Positions 16,962 through 24,945 of a stretch of DNA of 64,000 nucleotides are shown here, in pieces. The notes under the pieces are model-generated. The model did no database searches. It was not told where the DNA came from and saw only the letters and a list, made by a program, of their open reading frames with translations. The stretch is from contig NZ_JIAU01000005.1 of the NCBI RefSeq assembly GCF_000620665.1, forward strand, positions 239,501-303,500. The letters run 5' to 3'. The position numbers and the translations under genes were made by a program. The DNA is from Sphingomonas sp. URHD0057 (GTDB lineage Bacteria > Pseudomonadota > Alphaproteobacteria > Sphingomonadales > Sphingomonadaceae). Within the stretch, counting starts at the first letter, position 1, and the number at the start of each line of letters is the position of its first letter.

Positions 16962-17087
16962 GATTATCCCCCGTGTTGGATAGCCGACGTTTAACAGGAA
17001 TTTGTTTGAGTCGGAAGCGTCGGCGCTTGCCGCTCGCGCTTCTTGGCGACGCCTGCTAGCGGCCCCCCAAACCCACTGAAAAAGCCC

Positions 17088-18923
17088 ATGACCAAAATCG
17101 ACCGCATCCGTAATTTCTCGATCATCGCCCACATCGACCATGGAAAGTCGACGCTCGCCGACCGGCTGATCCAGGCCACCGGCGGGCTCACCGACCGCGA
17201 GATGAGCGGCAACCAGCAAGTGCTCGACAACATGGACATCGAGCGCGAGCGCGGGATCACCATCAAGGCGCAGACCGTGCGGCTGGAGTGGCAGGCGGCC
17301 GACGGCGAGACCTATGAGCTCAACCTCATGGACACGCCCGGCCACGTCGACTTCGCCTATGAGGTGTCGCGCAGCCTCGCCGCGTGCGAGGGCGCGCTGT
17401 TGGTCGTGGACGCCGCCCAAGGCGTCGAAGCGCAGACCCTGGCCAATGTATATCAAAGCATCGAGCACGACCACGAGATCGTGCCCGTCATCAACAAGAT
17501 CGACCTCCCCGCCGCCGACCCCGAGGGCGTGCGCCAGGAGATCGAGGAGATCATCGGCCTCGACGCCAGCCACGCCGTTCTCGCCAGCGCCAAGACCGGC
17601 ATCGGCATCGCCGACGTGCTGCAGGCGATCGTCGATACCATCCCGCCCCCCAAAGGCGACGCCGCCGCGCCCTTGAAGGCGATGCTCGTCGACAGCTGGT
17701 ACGACCCCTATCTCGGCGTCGTCATCCTCGTCCGGGTCATCGACGGGTGCTTGCGCAAGGGCGCGCAGGTCAAGTTCATGGCCGCCGGCACCACCCACCT
17801 CGTCGACCGCGTCGGCTGCTTCCGCCCCAAGATCGAGCAATTGAGCGAGCTCGGCCCCGGTGAGATCGGCTTCATCACCGCGCAGATCAAGGAGGTCGCC
17901 GAGACTCGCGTCGGCGACACCATCACCGATGCCAAGCGTCCCGCGCGCGAGGCGCTGCCCGGCTTCAAGGAGGTCCAGCCGGTCGTCTTCTGCGGCCTGT
18001 TTCCGGTCGACGCCAACGACTTCGAGAAGCTCCGCGACAGCCTCTACAAGCTGCGCCTCAACGACGCCTCGTTCAGCTTCGAGACCGAGAGCAGCGCCGC
18101 GCTCGGCTTCGGGTTTCGGTGCGGGTTCCTCGGCCTCCTCCACCTCGAGATCATCCAGGAGCGGCTGACGCGCGAGTACGACCTCGACCTCATCACCACC
18201 GCGCCGAGCGTCGTCTACAAGATGCACCTCACCCATTCGAAGAGCGAGGACGCGAAGACGATCGAGCTCCACAACCCCGCCGACATGCCCGACCCCAACC
18301 GCATCGCCAGCATCGAGGAGCCGTGGATCCTCGCCACCATCTACACCCCCGACGAATATTTGGGCGGCATCCTCAAGCTGTGCCAGGACCGCCGCGGCGT
18401 CCAGCGCGAGCTGAGCTATGTCGGCACCGGCAGCCACGCCCGCGCGCTGCTCAAGTACGAGCTGCCGCTGAACGAAGTGGTGTTCGATTTCTACGACCGC
18501 CTGAAGAGCATCTCCAAGGGCTATGCGAGCTTCGACTATGAGCAGATCGGGACCCGCGAGGGCGACCTCGTCAAGATGAGCATCCTCGTCAACGAGGAGC
18601 CGGTCGACGCCTTGAGCATGATCGTCCACCGCGGCACCGCCGAGGCGCGCGGCCGCGGCATGTGCGAGCGGTTGAAGGAGCTGATCCCGCGCCATCTGTT
18701 CAAGATCCCGATCCAGGCCGCGATCGGCGGCAAGGTCATCGCCCGCGAGACGATCAGCGCCATGCGCAAGGACGTCACCGCCAAATGCTACGGCGGCGAC
18801 GCCACCCGCAAACGCAAGCTCCTCGAGAAGCAGAAGAAGGGCAAGGCGCGCATGCGCGAATACGGCAACGTCTCGATACCGCAGGAGGCGTTCATTGCGG
18901 CGCTGAGAATGGGGGAAGAATAA
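17088..18923 (+). CDS. lepA: elongation factor 4 (LepA), ribosome-associated GTPase
   Basis: 611 residues, the usual LepA length. The start is the ATG at 17088 ([20 protein letters not shown]); an in-frame TTG further upstream is ignored. The GTPase domain shows the P-loop [26 protein letters not shown] (G3) and [10 protein letters not shown] (G4). EF-G-like domains follow, and the LepA-specific C-terminal domain ends [22 protein letters not shown] in two parts. LepA assists translation under stress and in ribosome assembly. Its promoter region is shared with the divergent CsgG-like gene. A decayed second copy of its 3' end lies at about 19838-19910. Confidence 0.97.
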   Translation: MTKIDRIRNFSIIAHIDHGKSTLADRLIQATGGLTDREMSGNQQVLDNMDIERERGITIKAQTVRLEWQAADGETYELNLMDTPGHVDFAYEVSRSLAACEGALLVVDAAQGVEAQTLANVYQSIEHDHEIVPVINKIDLPAADPEGVRQEIEEIIGLDASHAVLASAKTGIGIADVLQAIVDTIPPPKGDAAAPLKAMLVDSWYDPYLGVVILVRVIDGCLRKGAQVKFMAAGTTHLVDRVGCFRPKIEQLSELGPGEIGFITAQIKEVAETRVGDTITDAKRPAREALPGFKEVQPVVFCGLFPVDANDFEKLRDSLYKLRLNDASFSFETESSAALGFGFRCGFLGLLHLEIIQERLTREYDLDLITTAPSVVYKMHLTHSKSEDAKTIELHNPADMPDPNRIASIEEPWILATIYTPDEYLGGILKLCQDRRGVQRELSYVGTGSHARALLKYELPLNEVVFDFYDRLKSISKGYASFDYEQIGTREGDLVKMSILVNEEPVDALSMIVHRGTAEARGRGMCERLKELIPRHLFKIPIQAAIGGKVIARETISAMRKDVTAKCYGGDATRKRKLLEKQKKGKARMREYGNVSIPQEAFIAALRMGEE

Positions 18924-19021
18924 GCCGCCGAGCGTAGCGAAGCGATTGCGCTGCAATCGTTAGCAGCGCGTAGTGCCGGCGCATTCCGGCCGACACCCGA
19001 GCGGAGCGAGAGGTGATCGAC

Positions 19022-19047
19022 GTCACGTCGGATTTACTCCGCGTGAC
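19022..19047 (+). terminator. hairpin downstream of lepA
   Basis: GTCACG (19022-19027) and CGGA (19029-19032) pair with TCCG and CGTGAC (19038-19047) around the loop TTTAC, with one bulged T. That makes ten base pairs. No T tract follows, so it may be a rho-aided end or only an RNA-stabilising structure. Confidence 0.35.
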
Positions 19048-19137
19048 AAAACCTTCCTATCCTCGCACCTCGGCCCCTTCCTTCACCCGTAACCGTTACA
19101 CCAACCGCCACACTCGACACGAAAGACCATCGCACCC

Positions 19138-19446
19138 ATGACCTACAACAACAGTTTCCAGGACCGCGCCGGCCAGGCCGCCGAAGCCAAGCAGAAGGCG
19201 CTCGAGCGATACCGCGCGCGCCCCCAAGTCGACGAAAAGGTGGCCGCCGAGCGCCTCGCCGCGGAGCAGCAGCGGCAGGCGGCCAAGGCCGAGAAAGCGG
19301 CGGGCAAGAAGGCCGAGCGCCAGGCGGCGGCGCAAGCGCAGGCGGCGGAGGACGCGGCCAAGGCGGCCGCCGCAGCGCCGAAGAGCGAGGCCGAGCTCAA
19401 GGCCGCGCGGGACGAACGTTACGCGAAGAGGAAAAACAGGAAATAG
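19138..19446 (+). CDS. DUF6481-type small charged protein
   Basis: 102 residues, almost entirely Ala, Lys, Glu, Arg and Gln in one long predicted coiled-coil helix (KAEKAAGKKAERQAAAQAQA and flanks). The opening MTYNNSFQDRAGQAAEAKQK and the ending DERYAKRKNRK match my memory of a DUF6481 family common in sphingomonads. No function is established. It is a single gene on the lepA strand. Confidence 0.75.
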   Translation: MTYNNSFQDRAGQAAEAKQKALERYRARPQVDEKVAAERLAAEQQRQAAKAEKAAGKKAERQAAAQAQAAEDAAKAAAAAPKSEAELKAARDERYAKRKNRK

Positions 19447-19527
19447 CGGCGTTCCGCGTCCGAGGTTCGTCATCGCGAGGCACGTCTGCGGCGTGGCGAT
19501 CCAGCGCCGGGATCGAGTCCTTCCGTT

Positions 19528-19589
19528 CCCCTGCGCAGGCGGGGGGCCAGTCCTGGAATGAAGAGTCTAGGCTCCTGCCTCCGCAGGAG
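19528..19589. repeat. pair of inverted palindromic arms without a gene between
   Basis: Two palindromes, CCCCTGCGCAGGCGGGG (19528-19544) and CTCCTGCCTCCGCAGGAG (19572-19589), face each other across 27 bp. They resemble the arms that frame the GIY-YIG gene at 25804-26214 (core CCTGCGAAGGCAGG followed by CCAG or CCCAG). This looks like a REP/BIME-like doublet of the same family that lacks the nuclease gene. Confidence 0.65.
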
Positions 19590-19592
19590 CAC

Positions 19593-19748
19593 TCATCTGG
19601 GATAGCCCGCCACCATCATGAACGCGGCAGCCCCGATGCCGCCGAACAGCAGCGCGAGCACGGCCGCCTTCATCAGCGGCACGCGCATGCGCCGCGCGGA
19701 GCGCCGCCGGCTCTTGTCGCGAAAGTGCACTTCCCAGGTATCCATCAT
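19593..19748 (-). CDS. small membrane protein, unknown function
   Basis: 51 residues from the ATG at 19748, which has a GGGGAG ribosome-binding site 3 nt before it; an upstream ATG at 19838 gives a longer, less convincing form. The N-terminal half is basic (RDKSRRRSARRMR). It is followed by a single hydrophobic segment MKAAVLALLFGGIGAAAFMM and a short tail GYPR. Topology with the basic part in the cytoplasm is expected. The 3' end abuts the palindromic repeat. Confidence 0.5.
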   Translation of the reverse strand: MMDTWEVHFRDKSRRRSARRMRVPLMKAAVLALLFGGIGAAAFMMVAGYPR

Positions 19749-19837
19749 CCGCTCCCCATTGCGGACGATTCGGCGGTTCGTCCTTAGCAGCACGAGAACG
19801 ACGGGAGTAGCGAGACGCGCGGTCAGTGAAGACGACA

Positions 19838-19910
19838 AGAGAATAGGGGTACCGTCGCGTCAGCATTCCGCAGGAGGCGTTTTCGCCGTGTTGAGAATGG
19901 GGAGGAGTGA
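19838..19910 (+). pseudogene. decayed second copy of the lepA 3' end
   Basis: Translating from 19838 gives RE, a stop, GYRR, then VSIPQEAF, which matches the LepA ending [13 protein letters not shown]. After a small indel, another frame gives VLRMG, where LepA has ALRMGEE. At the DNA level, CCGCAGGAGGCGTT and GAGAATGGGG are shared exactly with 18880-18915. The copy contains an in-frame stop and frame change, so it is not functional. It sits immediately beside the A+T-richer island that begins at 19921. Confidence 0.6.
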
Positions 19911-19920
19911 CCCTCGTAGA

Positions 19921-20937
19921 TCACAGCTCGACGGGGGTGAGCGCCGGGTAATGGCGATAATAAGTTTTGAAGTTCTCCAAAAACCCAGGCATTTCAGTGA
20001 CAACGTCGAAGTTGAAGCCAACGTCGCTCTCAATCTGTGACGCCGATTTTGATGAGTTACGCTCCAAATATAGCCGCTCCCTTATCGTGAGATCGGCAAC
20101 GGCTAGGTACTTCACGTCCGACCAGGCAGATGACGCGAATGGCCATTCGGACAATCCCAGCCTCGCTCGCATCAGCGATGCTTCAAGAAGGTTCGCGCGC
20201 ATCGCTGTCATTGATAACATCTGCTGGCCGTCGGCATACCTCGTGATCGAGAGCGGCTCGAGAACGTCGCCAGTCGTTGCCGACACGGCATTCCCGGCTG
20301 CCTTTCCGAATGCACGAGATATGATCGAAGCCACGAGTTCGGGCCCCATGTCCTGTTCCTTCGCGTTGCTCGGAAAATACTCCCCAAGTACGCTCTTCAT
20401 CCTCTCGAAAGCATTTTTCTGGAGCTGCTCTTTAGCGACCGGTTTACCGGCAATGCGGTTTGGGCCCGACCAGTAGCCATACTCGGCATTGACTGTCACG
20501 CGAACGACATCGCGATGCTTAAATTGGCCCACGAGCGTCTCGAATTCGCGTATTTGGACAAACAAATCCTTCGGTGCCGTGTAATCCAACCAAACGATGT
20601 ATCCCTCGGCATCGTTTATACCGGATGATTGCAAAGCGGAATCCACGTCCGCGACCAGTGCGCCCGAAGTGAACTGTCGGCATTTGCACTCATCGATAGG
20701 CCTATTCCACTCCTGCCTGGCGACGATTCCGGCGTCCATATCGAATGCCAAAAGACGGGTGATTCCTAGCAGCCGATGAACGAGCTTTTGGTCCTCCAAT
20801 GCGTACGCCGCCATGCTGACATAGGCGTGATCGACCATGTCCCCGTAGCGCTCACACCGCAGCAGCAGATCCATGAAAAGACGGCGGTCGACGGCTTTGT
20901 TCGGCCTAAGGCGATAGGGCAGCGCAGCACCGCTCAT
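19921..20937 (-). CDS. unknown 338-residue protein of the methyltransferase/Vsr/ATPase island
   Basis: Not recognised. It has no signal peptide or membrane segment. Features: SGAALPYRLRPNKAVDRRLFMD at the start in two parts, FDMDAGIVARQEWNRP (about 85-100), YIVWLDYTAP (about 131-140) followed by LFVQIREFETLV, then DVVRVTVNAEYGYW (about 160-173). The C terminus has IRERLYLERN. The WLDYT-plus-amphipathic-helix pattern suggests an alpha/beta (Rossmann-like) core, but no cofactor or nuclease motif is certain. It starts inside the stop of the ATPase gene (ATGA overlap) and is the last gene of the operon, the position where an effector or specificity protein could sit. Codon and base use are A+T-richer than flanking genes. 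Confidence 0.85.
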   Translation of the reverse strand: MSGAALPYRLRPNKAVDRRLFMDLLLRCERYGDMVDHAYVSMAAYALEDQKLVHRLLGITRLLAFDMDAGIVARQEWNRPIDECKCRQFTSGALVADVDSALQSSGINDAEGYIVWLDYTAPKDLFVQIREFETLVGQFKHRDVVRVTVNAEYGYWSGPNRIAGKPVAKEQLQKNAFERMKSVLGEYFPSNAKEQDMGPELVASIISRAFGKAAGNAVSATTGDVLEPLSITRYADGQQMLSMTAMRANLLEASLMRARLGLSEWPFASSAWSDVKYLAVADLTIRERLYLERNSSKSASQIESDVGFNFDVVTEMPGFLENFKTYYRHYPALTPVEL

Positions 20938-22436
20938 TCGGCCGCTTCCTGATAGAGGGCCACCTCGCGACGAAAGGCCTCTTCTCCTACTTCCGCGGGT
21001 TTAACCGCCACATCGTCAAAGTACGCAATCGCCAATGTACTGAGATGGGACTTGAGCGCTACAAAACTCACGCGACTTTTTGTCTTTTCTGCAGCCGGAA
21101 CGGGCAGTTTCGGCGCAAAACGCCTTACCGTTGAGAATTTATGCGTTGCGCGCATCGGCGCTCTCTTGAGCGAAGCACGGAGATCAGCGAGCGAGATGTA
21201 CTCAGAGCCTTGGTAGAGCGCCTCTAGACCCTCCTCAAACTTCTTCCATTTATTTGTGAACGTGGTCAGTCCCTTGGTCGCTTCCTTCATAAGGTCCTTG
21301 ACCTTTGAATAGAGCGAAGACGTTCCATCGATTCCCCGCTTTGTAGTTGTAAGCGGCAGCAACTCCGGATTCGCGGACTTTAGCAAAACAAGGCCGGTAA
21401 TTGCGATAAATTGGCCGTGATAATTTGGTACGGACCCCTCGCCCCACCCGGTCAAGCGCGTACGATCTTTCCAAACGATCACCCTATCGTTGCAAGCGAC
21501 AGTCCAACCCGCGTCGTCAGTTGATCCTCTCGTCTCCTCTTCTCGTTCCCGTTCCTCCTCCGAAGGGAGCTCGCGATAAAGACCGGCATAAATTTCGATC
21601 TGAACGCCATCGAGCTCCCCCACGTAGAGATACGGCGCAATGCCGTCTTGGTCTTCCGCTAGGCCGCGCTTGCGCAAAAGTTTGAATTCGTTGGGATCGA
21701 TCGCGTCCGGCACTGGCTGATCGGAGGACGTTCTGACTGTAACGGCAAAGCCCTTATCCATGATAAGCGCGTAATTGCGCGCAATCTCTTCGCGAAGATC
21801 GCGCGCAAAATATTCGCTCTCAAACTCCGCCTTCACAGCCGGATTGAGACGCTCGATAACAATGCGAGTTCGGCCCTTTGTCAGTACGCCGGGAGGCAAC
21901 CGAAGCATGGGCAGCCGTTTCCAATCTTCAGCTCGCAGCCATGACGGAGTGATCCGAACGCGGAACGCGTCATCATTCCATGAATCCACAGTAGCGTCGG
22001 TGCCAATTTTGAAAATGGCACGTTTCATACCGATCCCGTACATACCCACTGTTGCGATCGCGTCCGCGCCTTTGATTGGATCGGGTTTGCCGATGGCGAA
22101 AGCCGACTTCTCGGCTATTTTGATGGGGATTCCTCCGCAGTTGTCCTCGATGATAAACTGGTCGCCGGAGACAACGATGTCGGCTCTATAACCCCTGTAA
22201 GGTGTCCGCTTCTTCAGATCTGGATTTACGGAGCGCAAGATACCGTCAACACAATTGTCCAGCAGGTCAAGGATGGTGTCTTTAAGCTCGATATCTCGAA
22301 CCAACATGTCGACGAAGAATTGTTTTGTAGGGGACGCGTTGGCCGTTCTTCCTCGTTTTGCGCCAGCACTGGCCATCGCGATGCGCCTATTCGACCTGAT
22401 CGCGATCTGCCGTTTAGCCACTCGCTTGACAGTCAT
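20934..22436 (-). CDS. GHKL (MORC/Hsp90-like) ATPase
   Basis: 500 residues. An N-terminal GHKL ATP-binding fold is shown by DTILDLLDNCVDGI (motif I Asn/Asp at about 60-66), FIIEDNCGGIPI (Asp and glycines of motif II at about 95-105) and VGMYGIGMKRAIFKIG (G-x-G-x-K motif III at about 127-142). This matches the MORC/HATPase_c_3 group, which in bacteria occurs beside 5-methylcytosine methylases and Vsr nucleases. The C-terminal half is charged, without a known domain. Start options are the ATG at 22436, directly after the vsr stop, and the ATG at 22376. It probably remodels DNA or a complex in an ATP-dependent way. Confidence 0.85.
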   Translation of the reverse strand: MTVKRVAKRQIAIRSNRRIAMASAGAKRGRTANASPTKQFFVDMLVRDIELKDTILDLLDNCVDGILRSVNPDLKKRTPYRGYRADIVVSGDQFIIEDNCGGIPIKIAEKSAFAIGKPDPIKGADAIATVGMYGIGMKRAIFKIGTDATVDSWNDDAFRVRITPSWLRAEDWKRLPMLRLPPGVLTKGRTRIVIERLNPAVKAEFESEYFARDLREEIARNYALIMDKGFAVTVRTSSDQPVPDAIDPNEFKLLRKRGLAEDQDGIAPYLYVGELDGVQIEIYAGLYRELPSEEEREREEETRGSTDDAGWTVACNDRVIVWKDRTRLTGWGEGSVPNYHGQFIAITGLVLLKSANPELLPLTTTKRGIDGTSSLYSKVKDLMKEATKGLTTFTNKWKKFEEGLEALYQGSEYISLADLRASLKRAPMRATHKFSTVRRFAPKLPVPAAEKTKSRVSFVALKSHLSTLAIAYFDDVAVKPAEVGEEAFRREVALYQEAAE

Positions 22437-22892
22437 TCACTTACCCTTCCGTGACTTCGACGGTCCGCCGAGCGCCGGGCCTGCTTCATTGAATATTCGT
22501 TTGAGCGCGTTTGCAAGTTGCGCGTCGTCTTTGGTCTCGCACTCCCAAATGATCGCAGGCGACCATCCCAAGTTGACTAATGCCGCGCTCATCTTTGCGT
22601 CACGATCGACGTTGGAATCGAACTTTGCACGCCAATACTCAGTCCTTGATTTGGGCGTCGAGGCTTTCGGGCACCCCGGATGCCGGTGCCAAAAACATCC
22701 GTGAACGAACAACGCCAAGCGGTGCTTTGGGAAAACCAAGTCCGGTTTGCCAGGAAGGTCTTTCCGGTGGAGCCGAAATCGCAGTCCAAGCCGATGCGTC
22801 GCTCGTCTCACGCGCATTTCAGGGCTCGTGTGCTTGGCGCGCACCCGCGACATGAGCCACGAGCGGCGTTCCGGAGAAATGTGATCGACCAC
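22437..22892 (-). CDS. vsr: Vsr-type DNA mismatch endonuclease
   Basis: 151 residues from a GTG at 22892. It has ISPERRSWLMSRVRAKHTSPE, typical of the Vsr N terminus, here in two overlapping pieces. The catalytic Asp is in GKPDLVFPKHR (about 48-58), with the zinc and active-site His/Cys cluster HGCFWHRHPGCP (about 64-75). The tail GWSPAIIWECE also fits. Vsr nicks T:G mismatches that arise when 5-methylcytosine deaminates. It lies 3 nt after the methyltransferase stop and directly before the ATPase gene, so all are co-transcribed. It may act as repair enzyme for the methylase or as nuclease of a restriction-type system. Confidence 0.93.
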   Translation of the reverse strand: MVDHISPERRSWLMSRVRAKHTSPEMRVRRATHRLGLRFRLHRKDLPGKPDLVFPKHRLALFVHGCFWHRHPGCPKASTPKSRTEYWRAKFDSNVDRDAKMSAALVNLGWSPAIIWECETKDDAQLANALKRIFNEAGPALGGPSKSRKGK

Positions 22893-22895
22893 CGG

Positions 22896-23972
22896 TTAGG
22901 CAGCCTTCTTAGATTCCTCCGCAATTTCAAGCTTTTCCGCTACGACCCGGAGCACTGCCTCGGCGATAATTGGCGAGACGCTATTTCCGATCATTCGGAA
23001 ACTGTGCCAGATCGTTGGATGGAAGAGATGATCGTCCGGAAAGCCTTGAAGGCGCGCCGCTTCCCTGACGGTGATCACTCTGTCTTCTTCGGGGTGGATC
23101 GGCCGAACCGATTGATATGAGCCCATGTCTGCGCCGGTGCCGGCGCGCAGTGTCGGGCACTGCCCATTCCAAGTTAATCGCGGATGCCTTCCAACCGGGT
23201 CGATTTTGCCCGGCGCCAATTTCGAAAAACGACCACTGACCTTGGCAGTGTGTCGCGTTCTCTGGTTCCCCGTGAAAATGCCATCGGGCGCCACAAGAGC
23301 AGCCGCATAATCGGAAAGCGTCACGGACGGCGGTATCTTCCAACGATCATTGCAATCGTCTGTTGCAAGCTTCGTTGCATTGAAGAGCCCGGAAAAAGCA
23401 TCGGCAACGGTAGCTGGCGAAGACTTCGCAAGCTCGAAATCATCCGGCCAAATCGAGTCGCATCGCGCCGGATCGTATCCGACCACGAACATGCGCTTCC
23501 TGCTTGTAGCGGCACCGAAGTCTGCCGCGTCCAAAACCAAGGGCTTCACTAGAAAATAATCGGTGGGAAGAGACCCGATTGCTGATTCAAGTTCCGGGAG
23601 GGCATCTGCAAATGCGAGCCCCTGAACATTCTCCATTACGAACGCACGCGGTTTCGCTTCAGCGACCAGGCGAAAGAAGTGTCCGAGCAGCGTACGACGT
23701 GGATCGGACTTGTCGCGACGGCCTATAGAGCTGAAGCCCTGACAAGGCGGACCACCGAACATGAGGTCAACCTCTCCACCAGCAGCGATAAAGAGTTCGC
23801 CACCGGGCGTTTCTGAGAGATCCGCAAGAACGAGCTTCGTCTCGGGAAAATTCGTTTTGAACGACGACGTGAGGATTGGATCCTTGTCGAATGCAGCGAT
23901 GACGTCGAAGCCAGCCGCATGTGCGCCGCGAGAGAATCCGCCCGCTCCACAAAATAGATCGATCGCTCGCAT
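22896..23972 (-). CDS. dcm: DNA (cytosine-5-)-methyltransferase
   Basis: 358 residues from the ATG at 23972, preceded by GAGGGG; the longer frame to 24014 has no ribosome-binding site. Motif I is DLFCGAGGFSRGAHAAGF, motif IV GGPPCQGFSSIGRR with the catalytic Pro-Cys, motif VI MENVQG, motif VIII RKRMFVVGYD and motif X IGNSVSPIIAEAV, preceded by RLQGFPDD. All core motifs are intact, so an active 5-methylcytosine methylase is expected. The target-recognition region lies at about 190-280; the recognised sequence cannot be read from it. First gene of a four-gene minus-strand operon with vsr, a GHKL ATPase and an unknown protein. Confidence 0.93.
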   Translation of the reverse strand: MRAIDLFCGAGGFSRGAHAAGFDVIAAFDKDPILTSSFKTNFPETKLVLADLSETPGGELFIAAGGEVDLMFGGPPCQGFSSIGRRDKSDPRRTLLGHFFRLVAEAKPRAFVMENVQGLAFADALPELESAIGSLPTDYFLVKPLVLDAADFGAATSRKRMFVVGYDPARCDSIWPDDFELAKSSPATVADAFSGLFNATKLATDDCNDRWKIPPSVTLSDYAAALVAPDGIFTGNQRTRHTAKVSGRFSKLAPGKIDPVGRHPRLTWNGQCPTLRAGTGADMGSYQSVRPIHPEEDRVITVREAARLQGFPDDHLFHPTIWHSFRMIGNSVSPIIAEAVLRVVAEKLEIAEESKKAA

Positions 23973-24163
23973 TTCTACCCCTCGCAAACGATCCGGCGCG
24001 AGACAGAATAACATGGAATTGTCAATGACACGATCGCGCGGAAAAATTTCTGTGGGTAGGTGCTAATTAGTATTCCGAATCCGCCCCGCCTCCACATGCC
24101 GCGGCCATGCCCGCGCGGCATCCCAGCTCCCCGGTGTCCGCAATCCCTCACCTGCGCTCGGTG

Positions 24164-24400
24164 CTACGCGCGAACCTCCACCGCCTCGTCGAACCGCACC
24201 GCCCCCACCGGCGCCCGCTCCCCGTCGACGAACTCGATGCGGTGGCTGCAGGCGAAGTGCCCCTGGAGGACGCTGTCGGCGGCCATGTGGCGCGCTTCCT
24301 TGATGGCGTGGGCTCGCGCCGCCTCGGGGTCGGCGAGTTCAACGCCCTCGTCGTCCATGGTCACGGCGTCGTTGTAGAGGTTGAAATAGTATAGCGGCAT
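24164..24400 (-). CDS. DUF6894-type small protein
   Basis: 78 residues starting MPLYYFNLYNDAV at the ATG at 24400. The first strand with clustered aromatics, then DDEGVELADPEAARAHAIKEAR, match the DUF6894 family of small alphaproteobacterial proteins, whose role is unknown. A longer reading to 24463 adds 21 residues with no family support. It sits just beyond the right edge of the A+T-richer island and is GC-rich like the rest of the chromosome. Confidence 0.7.
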   Translation of the reverse strand: MPLYYFNLYNDAVTMDDEGVELADPEAARAHAIKEARHMAADSVLQGHFACSHRIEFVDGERAPVGAVRFDEAVEVRA

Positions 24401-24475
24401 GGCGCGCGCGTACACAGGCGCGCCCGCCTTTGCCATAAGGTAAGTCAAGGTCGACGAAGGCAATGCGGTCCAGGC

Positions 24476-24760
24476 TCAAATCCCCCCGAAATGCAGCTCG
24501 CGCGGCCACACGTCCCGCTCGGCCGCGTCCTTCAGCGGCTTCCGGAATGCGTCGACCTTCGCCTCCTCCTCGTCGAACAGCCGCTCGAATTCCTTCTCGC
24601 TCAGCCGCTCGGCCGCTTCGCCGCAGCGCTCGTCCATCCGCCGCTGCGCCTCGCGCCACGCCGCCGCGGTCTTGCGCACCCAGGCGCAGCGCGCCTGCTT
24701 GCACTCCGCTGGGCGCGCGGCGGCGGCGAGCAAGGCGCGGGTCGTGTCTTCGATGCTCAC
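24476..24760 (-). CDS. unknown small protein, last of a three-gene operon
   Basis: 94 residues, rich in Ala, Arg and Glu, with predicted helices throughout. It has two Cys close together (ECKQARCAW) near residue 20, a third Cys at about 45, and ends ELHFGGI. No family recognised. Its start overlaps the stop of the 62-residue gene upstream by ATGA, so the three genes between 24476 and 25759 are one transcription unit. Confidence 0.6.
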   Translation of the reverse strand: MSIEDTTRALLAAAARPAECKQARCAWVRKTAAAWREAQRRMDERCGEAAERLSEKEFERLFDEEEAKVDAFRKPLKDAAERDVWPRELHFGGI

Positions 24761-24945
24761 CGGCTTCCCCCAATCCTCGGCTCAACAATCACCTCCGGTC
24801 GCCGCGATCTCGGCTCCCTCGGCAGCGCGCCGTTGGGGATCCACGCCCGGGTTCCTCGCTCGCGGACCGCCTCGGCAAACTCGCGGCTGTTGAGCGAGAA
24901 GGTGCGCATGTTGGGCGCGCTCGGCTGCTCAGGCTCAGTCTTCAT
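24757..24945 (-). CDS. unknown 62-residue protein, middle of a three-gene operon
   Basis: 62 residues from the ATG at 24945 (MKTEPEQPSAPNMRTFSLNS). It contains REFAEAVRERGTRAWIPNG followed by a Pro/Arg-rich tail. No known family. The start lies 11 nt inside the end of the 274-residue gene and the stop overlaps the next gene by 4 nt, which supports real translation in spite of the size. Confidence 0.55.
   Translation of the reverse strand: MKTEPEQPSAPNMRTFSLNSREFAEAVRERGTRAWIPNGALPREPRSRRPEVIVEPRIGGSR

Noticed and set aside
16194-18956. A single minus-strand open frame of 920 codons spanning lepA and the CsgG-like gene
   Set aside because: Its upstream two thirds are antisense to lepA and have shadow composition (long runs of Asp/Leu/Gly/Val/Ala). 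The CsgG-like gene has its own signal peptide start at 16961.
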